The notes under the pieces were generated by a model that was not told the origin of the DNA, did no database searches, and was given only the letters and a program-made list of their open reading frames with translations. A stretch of 64,000 nt of DNA, from positions 1,438,267 to 1,502,266 of the forward strand of contig NZ_KZ454938.1 of the NCBI RefSeq assembly GCF_002797325.1. The letters are read 5' to 3'. Shown piece by piece: positions 44,853-52,875 of this stretch. Source of the DNA: Bacillus sp. FJAT-45037 (GTDB lineage Bacteria; Bacillota; Bacilli; Bacillales; Bacillaceae_D). The position numbers and the translations under genes were made by a program. The stretch's first letter is position 1, and the number at the start of each line of letters is the position of its first letter.

Positions 44853-45098
44853 TTGAGTTCACCTTATTTATGTCCAAGTTGTAAAACCAACCGTTCACGT
44901 TTTAATTTAATTCAACAAGTAGCAACCCCCGTTAAAATGAACCCACAAGATGGTACGATTGTAGAAGAATACACCCAAAATAATTTAGAAGCTTTTCATA
45001 CTCCCTACCGTGGTCCTAAATTAAAAGTTCAATGCGCGACCTGTGGACTAGTAGAAGACGAAAGAATGTTTATCAAAAGGGCAAAAACTCCCAATTAA
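44853..45098 (+). CDS. zinc-ribbon protein, 81 residues
   Basis: Two CxxC pairs (Cys7/Cys10 in LCPSCKTNR and Cys61/Cys64 in CATCGLVEDE) form a likely zinc ribbon. The middle region contains the PYRGPKLKVQ segment. Start is TTG at 44853 after AAAGGAGG. I recognise the type as conserved in Bacillaceae, but its role is unknown to me. Single gene. Confidence 0.75.
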   Translation: MSSPYLCPSCKTNRSRFNLIQQVATPVKMNPQDGTIVEEYTQNNLEAFHTPYRGPKLKVQCATCGLVEDERMFIKRAKTPN

Positions 45099-45126
45099 CA
45101 GTATATAAATAATTCATAGCAAGCAA

Positions 45127-45150
45127 AAAGCGAAGCTGGGGCTTCGCTTT
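45127..45150 (-). terminator. bidirectional terminator
   Basis: Arms AAAGCGAAGC and GCTTCGCTTT around TGGG; A-run before and T-rich after. It serves the hydrolase gene on the minus strand and the zinc-ribbon gene on the plus strand. Confidence 0.85.
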
Positions 45151-46322
45151 TATTCTGTAAATGGCATCATTGATAGGGCATGGCGTCCTAAGAGAAAACT
45201 ACCAATTGCATAGGCCTCGGCCTCTTCACGTAGCTGATGATTTTGATTGTTTCCCCCGTCAAATACATGCAAGTGATAAGGCTCATACGTTGGTTGTTGA
45301 TCAAACACTTCATTTAGAAATGTCGCCGTTTGTGAAAGACCATGATTGCCTCGATACATGACTTCATAAAAAGAGATGAAGCCGTGCATGACGCCATTAT
45401 AGCGCAAAGCCCTAACAGAGACACCGTGTTCGGCAAGTCTCTTCGCATAGGCTTCTCCCTCATCTCTTAATGGATCAAATTCAGCGGTTATAACAAGAGC
45501 TGGCGGGAGCTTATACAAGTGTTCTGCCTTTAACGGGGATGTATAGGGAAGAGTCCACATCGATTTTTCTGGTGTGTACGTATCTCTTGCTCGCAACATT
45601 ACATTTCGAGACAATAAATAGTAACCACTATCGTAAACCCCTCTTGAATCAAACTCAATATCTTGGAATGTTGTCAATGGATATAGAAGTGCTTGTGCTG
45701 CTAGATTTGGTCCTTTTCGGTCCCTTGCCATTAAGGAAACGACAGTAGCTAGATTACCGCCAGCACTGTCTCCGACCACAGCGATCTTTGAAGCATCTCC
45801 TCCTAATTGATCTGCCTGTTCATGAGCCCATAAAAATGCATCATAGCTATCTTCAATTGCTGCTGGGAAAGGGTGTTCTGGAGCAACCCTGTACCCGACA
45901 GCGATAACAATGCTTTTCGTTCTCGCTGCAAGCGAACGAACAATGTTATCATGTGTGTTAATATCTCCGTATCCCTTCATGAATGCTCCCCCATGGTAAT
46001 AAAGGATAATTGGATGATTCTCTCCTACTATGGGACGGTACATTCGAGCGGAGATTTCACTACCATCACTCACAGGAATCGAAATGTCTTCTCTCGAAAA
46101 GGTAGGACTTCCGCTTTGTGTAAAAAATTTCGGTGGTTTCATATCCGGTGTAACTAAATTATGATGAACAGCATGAAGGAGGACAGCCGTCTTAGGCGGG
46201 ACTTTTCCTGCTTCTGTATATGTCCATACTTGTACAGATAACACGACAAGTAATGCAAGCATATTGAGGGTGAGCATGCTAATTAAAATACCTATTTTCA
46301 CTTTCTTTAATAAGGCTAACAT
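45150..46322 (-). CDS. membrane-anchored HSL-type alpha/beta hydrolase
   Basis: A 390-residue carboxylesterase of the hormone-sensitive-lipase family. A hydrophobic N-terminal segment of about 25 residues suggests export or anchoring. The oxyanion motif is YYHGGAFMKGYG, the nucleophile GDSAGGNLA, the acid EFDPLRDEG and the catalytic His NGVMHGFISF. GGGGGA and AAGG precede the ATG. Substrate unknown; short-chain esters are typical. Single gene. Confidence 0.9.
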   Translation of the reverse strand: MLALLKKVKIGILISMLTLNMLALLVVLSVQVWTYTEAGKVPPKTAVLLHAVHHNLVTPDMKPPKFFTQSGSPTFSREDISIPVSDGSEISARMYRPIVGENHPIILYYHGGAFMKGYGDINTHDNIVRSLAARTKSIVIAVGYRVAPEHPFPAAIEDSYDAFLWAHEQADQLGGDASKIAVVGDSAGGNLATVVSLMARDRKGPNLAAQALLYPLTTFQDIEFDSRGVYDSGYYLLSRNVMLRARDTYTPEKSMWTLPYTSPLKAEHLYKLPPALVITAEFDPLRDEGEAYAKRLAEHGVSVRALRYNGVMHGFISFYEVMYRGNHGLSQTATFLNEVFDQQPTYEPYHLHVFDGGNNQNHQLREEAEAYAIGSFLLGRHALSMMPFTE

Positions 46323-46494
46323 CCTTCATCCCCCAATCTGTCTGATTATATTGAATACTCTAGTTATTATTATATCAAAAAAACGAACGTGGAGTAAGAG
46401 TTTTTTTATTAATTTTATATACTTTTACATAAAGTCTACACATTTACACAAAATTCATCTCGCTTCATTGTATGAAGATTGTCCTGAAAAAGTG

Positions 46495-46527
46495 AAGAAC
46501 CTGCTACTTAAAAAGTAGCAGGTTCTC
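46495..46527 (-). terminator. terminator of msrA
   Basis: Perfect arms AAGAACCTGCTACTT and AGTAGCAGGTTCTCTT (end bases vary) around AAAA, directly after the msrA stop on the minus strand. Confidence 0.85.
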
Positions 46528-47055
46528 TTATTTCCAATTATCTTCAATGAATTCATCGCGACCTGATTTTTTTCGATCGTCTTTATATTGTTCCTTGTGG
46601 ATTTTATAAAATTTTTGATGCTCTTCTTCGGCAAGATAAAATGGTTTTGCTTTGAGAATTTCTGTGACGATCGGTTTTTTAAATCGACCACTCTCTCCGA
46701 TTTCCCTTTTTGAAGCAAGAGCTAGTTTTTTTTGTTCTTCTGTATAATAGAAAATAGCTGTTCGATACTGTGAGCCTCGATCATGGAATTGCCCTTCTGG
46801 ATCTGTCGGATCAATTTGTGGCCAATATAGAGATAATAATTTCTCATACGAAAAAGAAGTAGGGTCATATGTAATTTGGACGACTTCGTAATGACCTGAT
46901 TCTCCTGATTTAACTTGTTCGTATGAAGGGTTCTCTATCTCTCCCCCACTATAACCTGATAATACATCAATGATTCCAGGTTGTTCATCAAATGGTTGGA
47001 CCATGCACCAAAAACAACCTCCTGCAAACACGGCTTTTTCATAGCGTTCAGACAT
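46528..47055 (-). CDS. msrA: peptide methionine-S-sulfoxide reductase MsrA
   Basis: Repairs methionine-S-sulfoxide in proteins. The catalytic cysteine is Cys14 in GGCFWC, with the resolving-type Cys17 beside it. GYSGGEIENPSYEQVKSGESGH and the HDRGSQYRTAIFYY blocks are canonical. The frame is open to 47199, but the ATG at 47055 gives the family length of 175 residues and has GGTGG upstream. It lies 58 nt after uvsE, so the two repair genes may share a transcript. Confidence 0.93.
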   Translation of the reverse strand: MSERYEKAVFAGGCFWCMVQPFDEQPGIIDVLSGYSGGEIENPSYEQVKSGESGHYEVVQITYDPTSFSYEKLLSLYWPQIDPTDPEGQFHDRGSQYRTAIFYYTEEQKKLALASKREIGESGRFKKPIVTEILKAKPFYLAEEEHQKFYKIHKEQYKDDRKKSGRDEFIEDNWK

Positions 47056-47113
47056 CTCTACACCACCGTTTCTTTCATTTTCAGATAGTATAACATAGGC
47101 TTCTATTTTATGT

Positions 47114-48004
47114 TCATCTAGATTGCTCAGATGTCTCCTCAAGTAGCTTAAAAAGCGCTTTTTCTTTTGCTTTCGCTTCGAGCATGATATCCACTTCATG
47201 ATCTCCTAAAATCATGAGCAATCGCTCATAATCCTCTTTCTTAATATAATCGGCATGCGCTCGATCGTTCTTAGCATTCTTGCCTGAACTAAGGTGCATC
47301 TTAGGTCGATATGGGAGGTCCGACCATGTTTTCAACACTTTTTTTACTAGTTTCTCAACTTCATGTATCTCTCGGTCAAAACATAGTTCATGGTGAAGAT
47401 CAAAACAAATCGGCACTCCACACATGTCATGAATCTCTAACACATCTTCGGTATGAAACGTTTTGTCATCGTTTTCCAATCGTAGTAAGGCCCGAATAGA
47501 AGGCGAAAGCGTTTTGTATGTATTGACAAAGGCTTCTTTTGCTGATGCTTTATCACCGTATGCGCCACCTGTATGCAAAATCATATCACTACCACCAATA
47601 TGCTCCAAAAATTCTGCATGATAGGTTAAATCTTTTATTGCATTTCGGACCACTTGTGCTTTTGGTGAATTTAATATTGTATACTGTCCTGGGTGCATGG
47701 ACAATCTTAATTGATGCTTCTTTTGTAGCTGTTTTATTACTTCTAATTCTCTTTTTACATCTTCATCATCCTGCCAAACCCAAGTCATTTTAGGATGGGT
47801 TGCAAACGGGATCATATCACTACTTATACGAAAAAATAGAATATCATGTTCAATATTCCACCTTAACACCTCTTGTAACATCTGAATGTTCATCAGAGTT
47901 AATTCTTTAATCTTAGCCATCCCTTCTTGCTCCATCGTTTGCAAACGGCATGTGCGAAACCTCGTAGGTAGAGTTAAATTTTGACATGGATATCCTATCT
48001 TCAT
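47114..48004 (-). CDS. uvsE: UV DNA damage endonuclease UvsE
   Basis: TIM-barrel endonuclease that cuts 5' of UV photoproducts. The 296-residue protein starts with the family signature IGYPCQNLTLP. It contains RISSDMIPFATHP, LSMHPGQY, HTGGAYGDK and CFDLHHE, whose His, Glu and Asp residues bind the metal cluster. GAGGTGA precedes the ATG at 48004. Confidence 0.94.
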   Translation of the reverse strand: MKIGYPCQNLTLPTRFRTCRLQTMEQEGMAKIKELTLMNIQMLQEVLRWNIEHDILFFRISSDMIPFATHPKMTWVWQDDEDVKRELEVIKQLQKKHQLRLSMHPGQYTILNSPKAQVVRNAIKDLTYHAEFLEHIGGSDMILHTGGAYGDKASAKEAFVNTYKTLSPSIRALLRLENDDKTFHTEDVLEIHDMCGVPICFDLHHELCFDREIHEVEKLVKKVLKTWSDLPYRPKMHLSSGKNAKNDRAHADYIKKEDYERLLMILGDHEVDIMLEAKAKEKALFKLLEETSEQSR

Positions 48005-48131
48005 CGGGTCACCTCACTAATTATTTTAACCTCTCTTACTTATAATCATCCCTTTTTCAACTAGGTAAACACACAATAGAAATCCTTGCATAGGATAAAT
48101 CTGACATTGACTTTATAAGGAGGAGTTATTC

Positions 48132-48359
48132 ATGAATAATCAAAATGACTATCAAGTACCTCAAATGACCAGCCCAGTCGATCCATATGTTGTTCAAACC
48201 TTACAGTCTATCACCGGAAATAGCGTCGTAATTGAAACAACGCGAGGCAATGTGCAAGGAACCATTACTGATGTGAAACCAGATCACGTCGTCATCGAAT
48301 CTAACGATAGTTCTTTTTTTGTTAGAATCCAACAAATCGTTTGGATCATGCCAAACTAA
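48132..48359 (+). CDS. DUF2642 family protein
   Basis: A 75-residue protein with the Sm-like beta pattern of DUF2642: SVVIETTRGNVQGTITDVKPDHVVIES and a final IQQIVWIMPN strand. Related proteins occur in spore-associated gene sets of Bacillus. AAGGAGG lies nine bases before the ATG. Function unknown. It precedes the nucleoside hydrolase gene with a terminator between them. Confidence 0.8.
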   Translation: MNNQNDYQVPQMTSPVDPYVVQTLQSITGNSVVIETTRGNVQGTITDVKPDHVVIESNDSSFFVRIQQIVWIMPN

Positions 48360-48367
48360 CTAATTAA

Positions 48368-48392
48368 GGTCTTCTCTTCATGAGAAGATCTT
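48368..48392 (+). terminator. terminator of the DUF2642 gene
   Basis: Arms GGTCTTCTC and GAGAAGATC, one mismatch, around TTCAT and followed by TTTCTTG. Confidence 0.65.
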
Positions 48393-48465
48393 TCTTGTGT
48401 TCATGCATTCCAATTTTGAATATACTGGAAAACAATCGATATCAAGTTTAAAAGGGGGGATAAAA

Positions 48466-49392
48466 ATGAAGCTAAAAATTCTTGTGTTTTGTGATCCTGG
48501 CATCGACGATACGATTGCTCTTATCTACGCATTACAGCACCCTAAAATTGAAGTGGTAGGCATTGTCGCCGAGTATGGCAACACAACACGCAAATTTGCC
48601 TTTCGTAACATTGAGTATTTGCTAACATTGGTTGATAAAGAGCATATTCCCGTTATCGCAGGAGCTGAGCGTGCATTATCGGGAGAAACGCCTGTTATAC
48701 AACCAACTATACACGGTGATTACGGACTTGGGCCTTTCACCCCGCCTAATTCAGAAGAAGGCTTAAGGGAAAATTTCTGTGAACTCTTGCCATTATTGCG
48801 TGAGGCGAATGACGATTTAACCATTGTCACTTTAGGAAGGTTAACCACACTTGCTACGCTTTTTTTACTGTATCCAAATCTAATGAGTACCATTAAAAAT
48901 TATCATGTAATGGGTGGCGCCTTTTTTGTTCCTGGAAATGTGACTCCTGTTGCAGAAGCTAATGTATACGGCGATCCAGTTGCAGCAAGTATTGTGATCA
49001 AATACGCCAAAAATGTTACGTTGTTCCCTTTAAATATTACAAATCATGTTTTTATTACTCCAGAGTTGGCCGAACAACTTAACGTAGAAGGCAGGGAAGA
49101 TATCCTCTACCCCATCCTAGACTTTTATTATACATTTTATCAAAGCCAACAACCTGACATACCAGGAAGCCCTATCCACGACCTTATTCCAATACTCGCA
49201 CTGACAAAGCCTCATTGGTTTACTTATGAGAATAAATTATTACATGTACAAAAGGAACCTGGTATTGCACGTGGACTGACTCTTGCTGATATGCGCCCAT
49301 ATGAAGTTTTACCAAATGGACCAATTCAAAGAGTAGCCATAAAAATGGACGATACGGAGTTTGAAGATCATCTGATCGATACACTGGCGTAG
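48466..49392 (+). CDS. inosine-uridine-type nucleoside hydrolase
   Basis: A 308-residue member of the calcium-dependent nucleoside hydrolase family, which cleaves ribonucleosides to base and ribose. The N-terminal Asp cluster reads FCDPGIDDTIAL. The three Asp residues nearest the metal are kept, but the first Asp of the usual DxDPGxDD is Phe. The C-terminal catalytic HD pair is in SPIHDLIPIL. GGGGGG lies eight bases before the ATG at 48466. Its stop codon is in the terminator arm. Exact substrate not assignable. Confidence 0.88.
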   Translation: MKLKILVFCDPGIDDTIALIYALQHPKIEVVGIVAEYGNTTRKFAFRNIEYLLTLVDKEHIPVIAGAERALSGETPVIQPTIHGDYGLGPFTPPNSEEGLRENFCELLPLLREANDDLTIVTLGRLTTLATLFLLYPNLMSTIKNYHVMGGAFFVPGNVTPVAEANVYGDPVAASIVIKYAKNVTLFPLNITNHVFITPELAEQLNVEGREDILYPILDFYYTFYQSQQPDIPGSPIHDLIPILALTKPHWFTYENKLLHVQKEPGIARGLTLADMRPYEVLPNGPIQRVAIKMDDTEFEDHLIDTLA

Positions 49393-49416
49393 CCGACACA
49401 TTTAATGTGTCGGCTA
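49390..49416 (+). terminator. terminator of the nucleoside hydrolase gene
   Basis: Perfect arms TAGCCGACACA and TGTGTCGGCTA around TTTAA. The hydrolase stop codon is the first three bases of the left arm. Confidence 0.85.
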
Positions 49417-49438
49417 CTTATTATTACCCTCAACAACC

Positions 49439-49750
49439 TTAGTCCTCGGAATGTGCTTTTTCCTCATAGACAAACTCTATCTCATCTAATTTCCGGCTGT
49501 ACTTCACCTTCAAGTCAAGGTTTTTAAAATACCATAAATCCTTTTCTTCAATGAAAAAGGTAATTCCATCTATTTCTAATTTCGACCCTACTTTAACAGG
49601 TTGATCTTGACTAATTCCAAGTGAAAATCCACTTTGAATATTTCCACAACCACCATAACGTGCAAAGAATCGAATCCATTCATCGTTTTCTGTTAGGTTG
49701 AATTCTTCTTTGAACCAATTTAATGCTGGTTTTGTAATTTGAATGTCCAA
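49439..49750 (-). CDS. HesB/IscA-family protein with cysteine (YneR-like)
   Basis: A 103-residue HesB/YneR-type protein. Family members relate to Fe-S scaffold IscA but often keep fewer cysteines. The conserved position is occupied by Cys in ARYGGCGNIQSGFSLG. The fold continues with LEIDGITFFIEEKDLWYFKNLDLKVKY. The best start is TTG at 49750, eight bases after AAGGAG. It is the cysteine-containing relative of the two TGA-interrupted genes 3 and 5 kb away. Confidence 0.85.
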   Translation of the reverse strand: MDIQITKPALNWFKEEFNLTENDEWIRFFARYGGCGNIQSGFSLGISQDQPVKVGSKLEIDGITFFIEEKDLWYFKNLDLKVKYSRKLDEIEFVYEEKAHSED

Positions 49751-49929
49751 ACCATTCACTCCTTCTTTCTATAACAAGCGCGACGTTTGCTAGATTAAGT
49801 GTATCAAGAACGATTGGACATGTCCATTTTTCCATTCTAATCTTGATTTTCGCCTAAAAAGTTTCTCTAGAGAAACTTTTTTGAGTGAAGGTGAATATGT
49901 TGTAGTAAAGGAAAAAGGAGCCGATAAAC

Positions 49930-50052
49930 ATGGGTGCAAAGAAAAAAACGATACAATATGCTTATTTGCTTACAAAAATGGGTGCGTTATCTGAAGGACA
50001 GAAAGAACGACTGATTCATCAACTGAAAAATAAGCCAACCGATAAAAAATAA
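49930..50052 (+). CDS. 40-residue basic protein
   Basis: Not recognised. ATG at 49930 follows AAAAAGGAG with about nine-base spacing. The peptide starts MGAKKKTIQYAYLLTKMG and continues with a helix-forming LSEGQKERLIHQLKNK and a Lys-rich tail, overall strongly basic and without cysteine. A strong terminator begins at its stop codon, supporting a real short gene. Confidence 0.6.
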   Translation: MGAKKKTIQYAYLLTKMGALSEGQKERLIHQLKNKPTDKK

Positions 50053-50082
50053 AAGAACGTGAAGCCATGTTCACGTTCTTTT
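50051..50082. terminator. bidirectional terminator
   Basis: Arms AAAAGAACGTGAA and TTCACGTTCTTTT around GCCATG. It ends the 40-residue gene and the convergent 73-residue gene. Confidence 0.9.
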
Positions 50083-50302
50083 ATTTGAATCCTTTACCTT
50101 TGGTTAGAATACAAGGTACGCCTTTTCCGATAGCTCCAGGCTCGCTCATCTTCTCCACATACGACATACCCCTAGAACACGGGGTCTTACATTTCACACA
50201 TGTTTCAGAAGTGACTGTTTTAAGCGTATAGGCATATTTTTCATTGACTGTTTTCTTCGGAGTCTGTTTAGACTTTGCTTTGGATGATTTCTTTCCCGCC
50301 AT
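50081..50302 (-). CDS. 73-residue protein with possible zinc site
   Basis: A Lys/Ser-rich N-terminal tail of about 20 residues is followed by a compact part with four cysteines: Cys35, Cys38 and Cys42 (CVKCKTPC) and Cys64 (VPCILTKG). This spacing suits a small zinc-binding knuckle. GGGGGCGATGAG lies before the ATG. I do not recognise a named family. Upstream neighbour is cheV, 70 nt away. Confidence 0.65.
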   Translation of the reverse strand: MAGKKSSKAKSKQTPKKTVNEKYAYTLKTVTSETCVKCKTPCSRGMSYVEKMSEPGAIGKGVPCILTKGKGFK

Positions 50303-50372
50303 CTCATCGCCCCCTGCTTTTCGCTAAGATGATTTATCTTATGCACGCTAGGCGATTGAGTGAGGAAGTTCT

Positions 50373-51275
50373 TTATTTTACAAATTGATCAATTGTCTCA
50401 ACAAGTTCAACGATTTCTGGTTTGCTAATTTGTTTATCAGCTCCTACTTTGTCACCCTTATGGAATAGATCATTTGTAATTAAAGAAGAGAAAATAATGA
50501 TTGGAATCTCTTTTAATTCTGGATCTTGCTTCATTCGCAATGTTAAATGATGACCATCCATTTGAGGCATTTCAATATCGGTAATTAGAACATCAATCTT
50601 TTGATTGATTTCACCTTTCTCCTTCACTTCTTGTACATAGTCCCATGTCTCTTGCCCATTTTCAAAAAATTGAAGTCGTTCATATCCAGCTTCAGCTAAT
50701 GTATCCTGCAAGAGTCTTCTTAAAATTGCTGAATCCTCAGCGATGACAATGTTTTTCTCAGAACGCTCCCGCACCCCTAATTTCTTCACTGCATCGACAC
50801 TAAGACCTGTACTTGGGTTAATTTCAACAACAATCTTCTCAAAATCTAGTAAGATTGACATTTCCTCTTCTAATTTTACAATTCCAATTGTATGACTTTC
50901 TGCATTTAATGAAAGTTCACTAGGCTTTTCAATCTGTTGCCAAGAGATTCGGTGAATTCTTGAAACACTATGTACATGAAAAGCAACCTTCATTTTATTT
51001 AATTCTGCGACAATAAACTTATCTTGCTCTGGGTGAGCTGAACCTGGTAGATTTAATACTTTTGCTAAGTTAATGACGGGGATCACTTCTTGTCTAAGAC
51101 GAATCACACCCTCTACATTTGCATGAGCATTCGGTGTTTCGGTAATAGGGAGAGGATTAATAATTTCGCGGACCTTCAATACATTAATACCAAACGTCCC
51201 ATTCCCTACCTTAAACATAACCACCTCAAGTTCATTTGTCCCACTATCAAGTAAAATATCAGTATGCTCGTTCAT
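50373..51275 (-). CDS. cheV: chemotaxis coupling protein CheV
   Basis: A 300-residue two-domain chemotaxis adaptor. Residues 10-155 form a CheW-like domain that couples receptors to CheA (VRLRQEVIPVINL-type segment). Residues 175-298 form a response-regulator receiver with IVIAEDSAILRR, the phospho-acceptor Asp233 in LITDIEMPQMDG, and the late Lys in GADKQISKP. Phosphorylation by CheA supports adaptation. Single gene. Confidence 0.94.
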   Translation of the reverse strand: MNEHTDILLDSGTNELEVVMFKVGNGTFGINVLKVREIINPLPITETPNAHANVEGVIRLRQEVIPVINLAKVLNLPGSAHPEQDKFIVAELNKMKVAFHVHSVSRIHRISWQQIEKPSELSLNAESHTIGIVKLEEEMSILLDFEKIVVEINPSTGLSVDAVKKLGVRERSEKNIVIAEDSAILRRLLQDTLAEAGYERLQFFENGQETWDYVQEVKEKGEINQKIDVLITDIEMPQMDGHHLTLRMKQDPELKEIPIIIFSSLITNDLFHKGDKVGADKQISKPEIVELVETIDQFVK

Positions 51276-51442
51276 TCCATTTCTCCACCTTCATCAATCA
51301 ATTTCAATCAATCTCACAAAAATCTCACTCAAACATTTTTATCATTTATAAGACTATCGTTACTGATAGTGTATAGGATAAAAGAACGAACGAGCAAGAG
51401 TTATTTATATCAAGAAAGGAAGGGGCTTGTTATGAGCAAAAA

Positions 51443-51480
51443 ATAGGCCCACTGAGGTCAGTAGGCCTATCACTTTTTTT
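51443..51480 (-). terminator. bidirectional terminator
   Basis: Arms ATAGGCCCACTGA and TCAGTAGGCCTAT, one mismatch, with a T-run on each strand. It ends the SurA-like lipoprotein gene. Confidence 0.85.
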
Positions 51481-51481
51481 G

Positions 51482-52255
51482 TTATACGTTTGTTTCAACT
51501 TCACTTTCTTCAAGTAATTCTTCAAGAATGCGTTCTTGCTGAACAGCTAAAGCTTCTTGCTCTAATTCAGCTTGAAGTTGATCACGTTGCTCTTCAAAAC
51601 TTGGAATTTCTTCTTCTGATCCATTTTCTTCAGCAAATGCGACTTGCTCATCATAAGCTGCTTGTAACTCTTCTTCTGTGATCTCAGGTGCATCCGTGTT
51701 TGCTGCTATATACTGCTCAATTTTTAATTGTTTGCGAATGTCTTCACGGATATCATCTAGAGTGATGCCTTGTTCAGAAAGATGCTCTTCCAACTCTTCC
51801 TTCGTTTCAAAAGGAGCTTGTTCAATCGCGTTGTCTAGCTCTTCATTTACTTCTTCTTCTGACACTTCGATATCAGAAGCTGCTTGAACAATTAACTCTG
51901 TATTGATCAGAACTTGCAATGCATGGTCTTTTAATTCGTTTAACATAGCTTGTCCTTCTTCATCATCAAAGCTAATGCCAAACTGAGTGTACATCATCGC
52001 TTGTTCTTCAAGATATCTTACGTATTCTTCTTTATGAATGTCTTCACCGTTTACCGTAGCGACGACATCAGGGACATCTTCAGTATCAATTCCAACTCCA
52101 TCTGGAGCTTCCATTTCAGGGTTTTCTACCGTTTCCTCTGTTGCATCGTCTGGTGATTCTGTTTCTACTTCTGTTGTCTCTTCGTTGTCTCCACATGCGA
52201 CTAGTGTTATCGCTAAAGCGATCGTCGCCATGCCAAGTCCTAATCTTTTCTTCAT
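51482..52255 (-). CDS. SurA-like lipoprotein chaperone
   Basis: A 257-residue exported lipoprotein with lipobox LVACG (Cys at about 21). A very acidic spacer of some 40 residues follows, then a SurA_N-type helical chaperone domain (VVATVNGEDIHKEEYVRYLEEQ through LDDIREDIRKQLKIEQYI). The parvulin PPIase domain of PrsA is absent; only an acidic helical tail follows. It probably helps secreted proteins fold outside the membrane. The ATG at 52255 gives a clean signal peptide; the frame extends to 52300. Confidence 0.85.
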   Translation of the reverse strand: MKKRLGLGMATIALAITLVACGDNEETTEVETESPDDATEETVENPEMEAPDGVGIDTEDVPDVVATVNGEDIHKEEYVRYLEEQAMMYTQFGISFDDEEGQAMLNELKDHALQVLINTELIVQAASDIEVSEEEVNEELDNAIEQAPFETKEELEEHLSEQGITLDDIREDIRKQLKIEQYIAANTDAPEITEEELQAAYDEQVAFAEENGSEEEIPSFEEQRDQLQAELEQEALAVQQERILEELLEESEVETNV

Positions 52256-52486
52256 AAAATAAGCCCCTTTCTTCTCTAAAGCATGTGATGATTGTAACAT
52301 AAACAGAGCAAAACTTGTAATGGATCAACGTTTTAGCGATCGAATAATAGTGAAATTCACCTACCTCTGTCCAAACCTTGGCAAACTCTCAAAAGAAAAA
52401 GTCGGTAAAATCAAGGTCTTACCATCTTTGATGATGAAATCCTAAAAAATCATGTAATTAAGACATCCGACCCATGACGAACAAAA

Positions 52487-52527
52487 AAAAGCATGAAGAG
52501 ATGGGCTGCCACCTCTTCATGCTTTTA
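52487..52527 (-). terminator. terminator of the TGA-interrupted HesB gene
   Basis: Arms AAAGCATGAAGAG and CTCTTCATGCTTT around a 13-nt interior, followed on the minus strand by a run of T. It starts 2 nt after the TAA stop, so the transcript covers the whole gene past the in-frame TGA. Confidence 0.9.
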
Positions 52528-52528
52528 T

Positions 52529-52813
52529 TTAACAGCAGTCTTGACCGCCGCCAACCATTACAAGACCTTCGCCTTGTTCTGATTTTTGCATATCTAACGT
52601 TAAATCTGACACTTGATCATAGATACCTTCTTCAAACGCAACATCAACCCCATTGATTGTCTCGCGTTTATCTGATTCTGCCGGCTCATCCAGAGCTAGC
52701 CCAAGCTTAGGACCACCTCAACCCATGCCCGCAAATACAACACGGATCGTTTGAATCCCATGCTCAGTCATTGTCTCTTCAAGAAACGTTTTTGCACTAT
52801 CAGTAATTTTCAT
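52529..52813 (-). CDS. candidate HesB-like selenoprotein (in-frame TGA at codon 32)
   Basis: ATG at 52813 follows GAGGTGA; TAA is at 52529. The frame is open for 94 residues except one TGA at 52718-52720. Around it the protein reads VVFAGMG-[TGA]-GGPKLGLALDE, the HesB/IscA-like motif with TGA at the first conserved cysteine. Sequence after the TGA stays clearly in family: NGVDVAFEEGIYDQVSDLTLDM and a C-terminal QDCC. HesB-like selenoproteins are a known family. A SECIS-like hairpin follows (52680-52700). A pseudogene is the alternative, but good codons continue and a terminator sits after the TAA. Confidence 0.82.
52680..52700 (-). promoter_or_regulatory. SECIS-like hairpin of the first TGA-interrupted gene
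   Basis: On the minus strand GCUAGCUC and GAGCCGGC form an 8-pair stem (one A-C mismatch, one U-G pair) capped by UGGAU. The loop begins 25 nt after the UGA, and G is in its second position. This fits the known bacterial SECIS layout as I recall it: apical loop 3-14 nt with an early G, 16-37 nt from the UGA. Confidence 0.7.
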
Positions 52814-52875
52814 CGTATTCACCTCACTTCGTTGTAAGTATAAAGCATCTTCTATCTTATTTCACGTGAAAGTTC

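Noticed and set aside
46528-47199. Long N-terminal extension of MsrA
   Set aside because: The extra 48 residues are basic and unlike MsrA and overlap the end of uvsE. The ATG at 47055 fits the family.
51433-51447. Tiny ATG-AGC-AAA-AAA-TAG frame with a good ribosome binding site before a terminator
   Set aside because: Four codons are too few to call a gene. It may be a remnant or a chance match.
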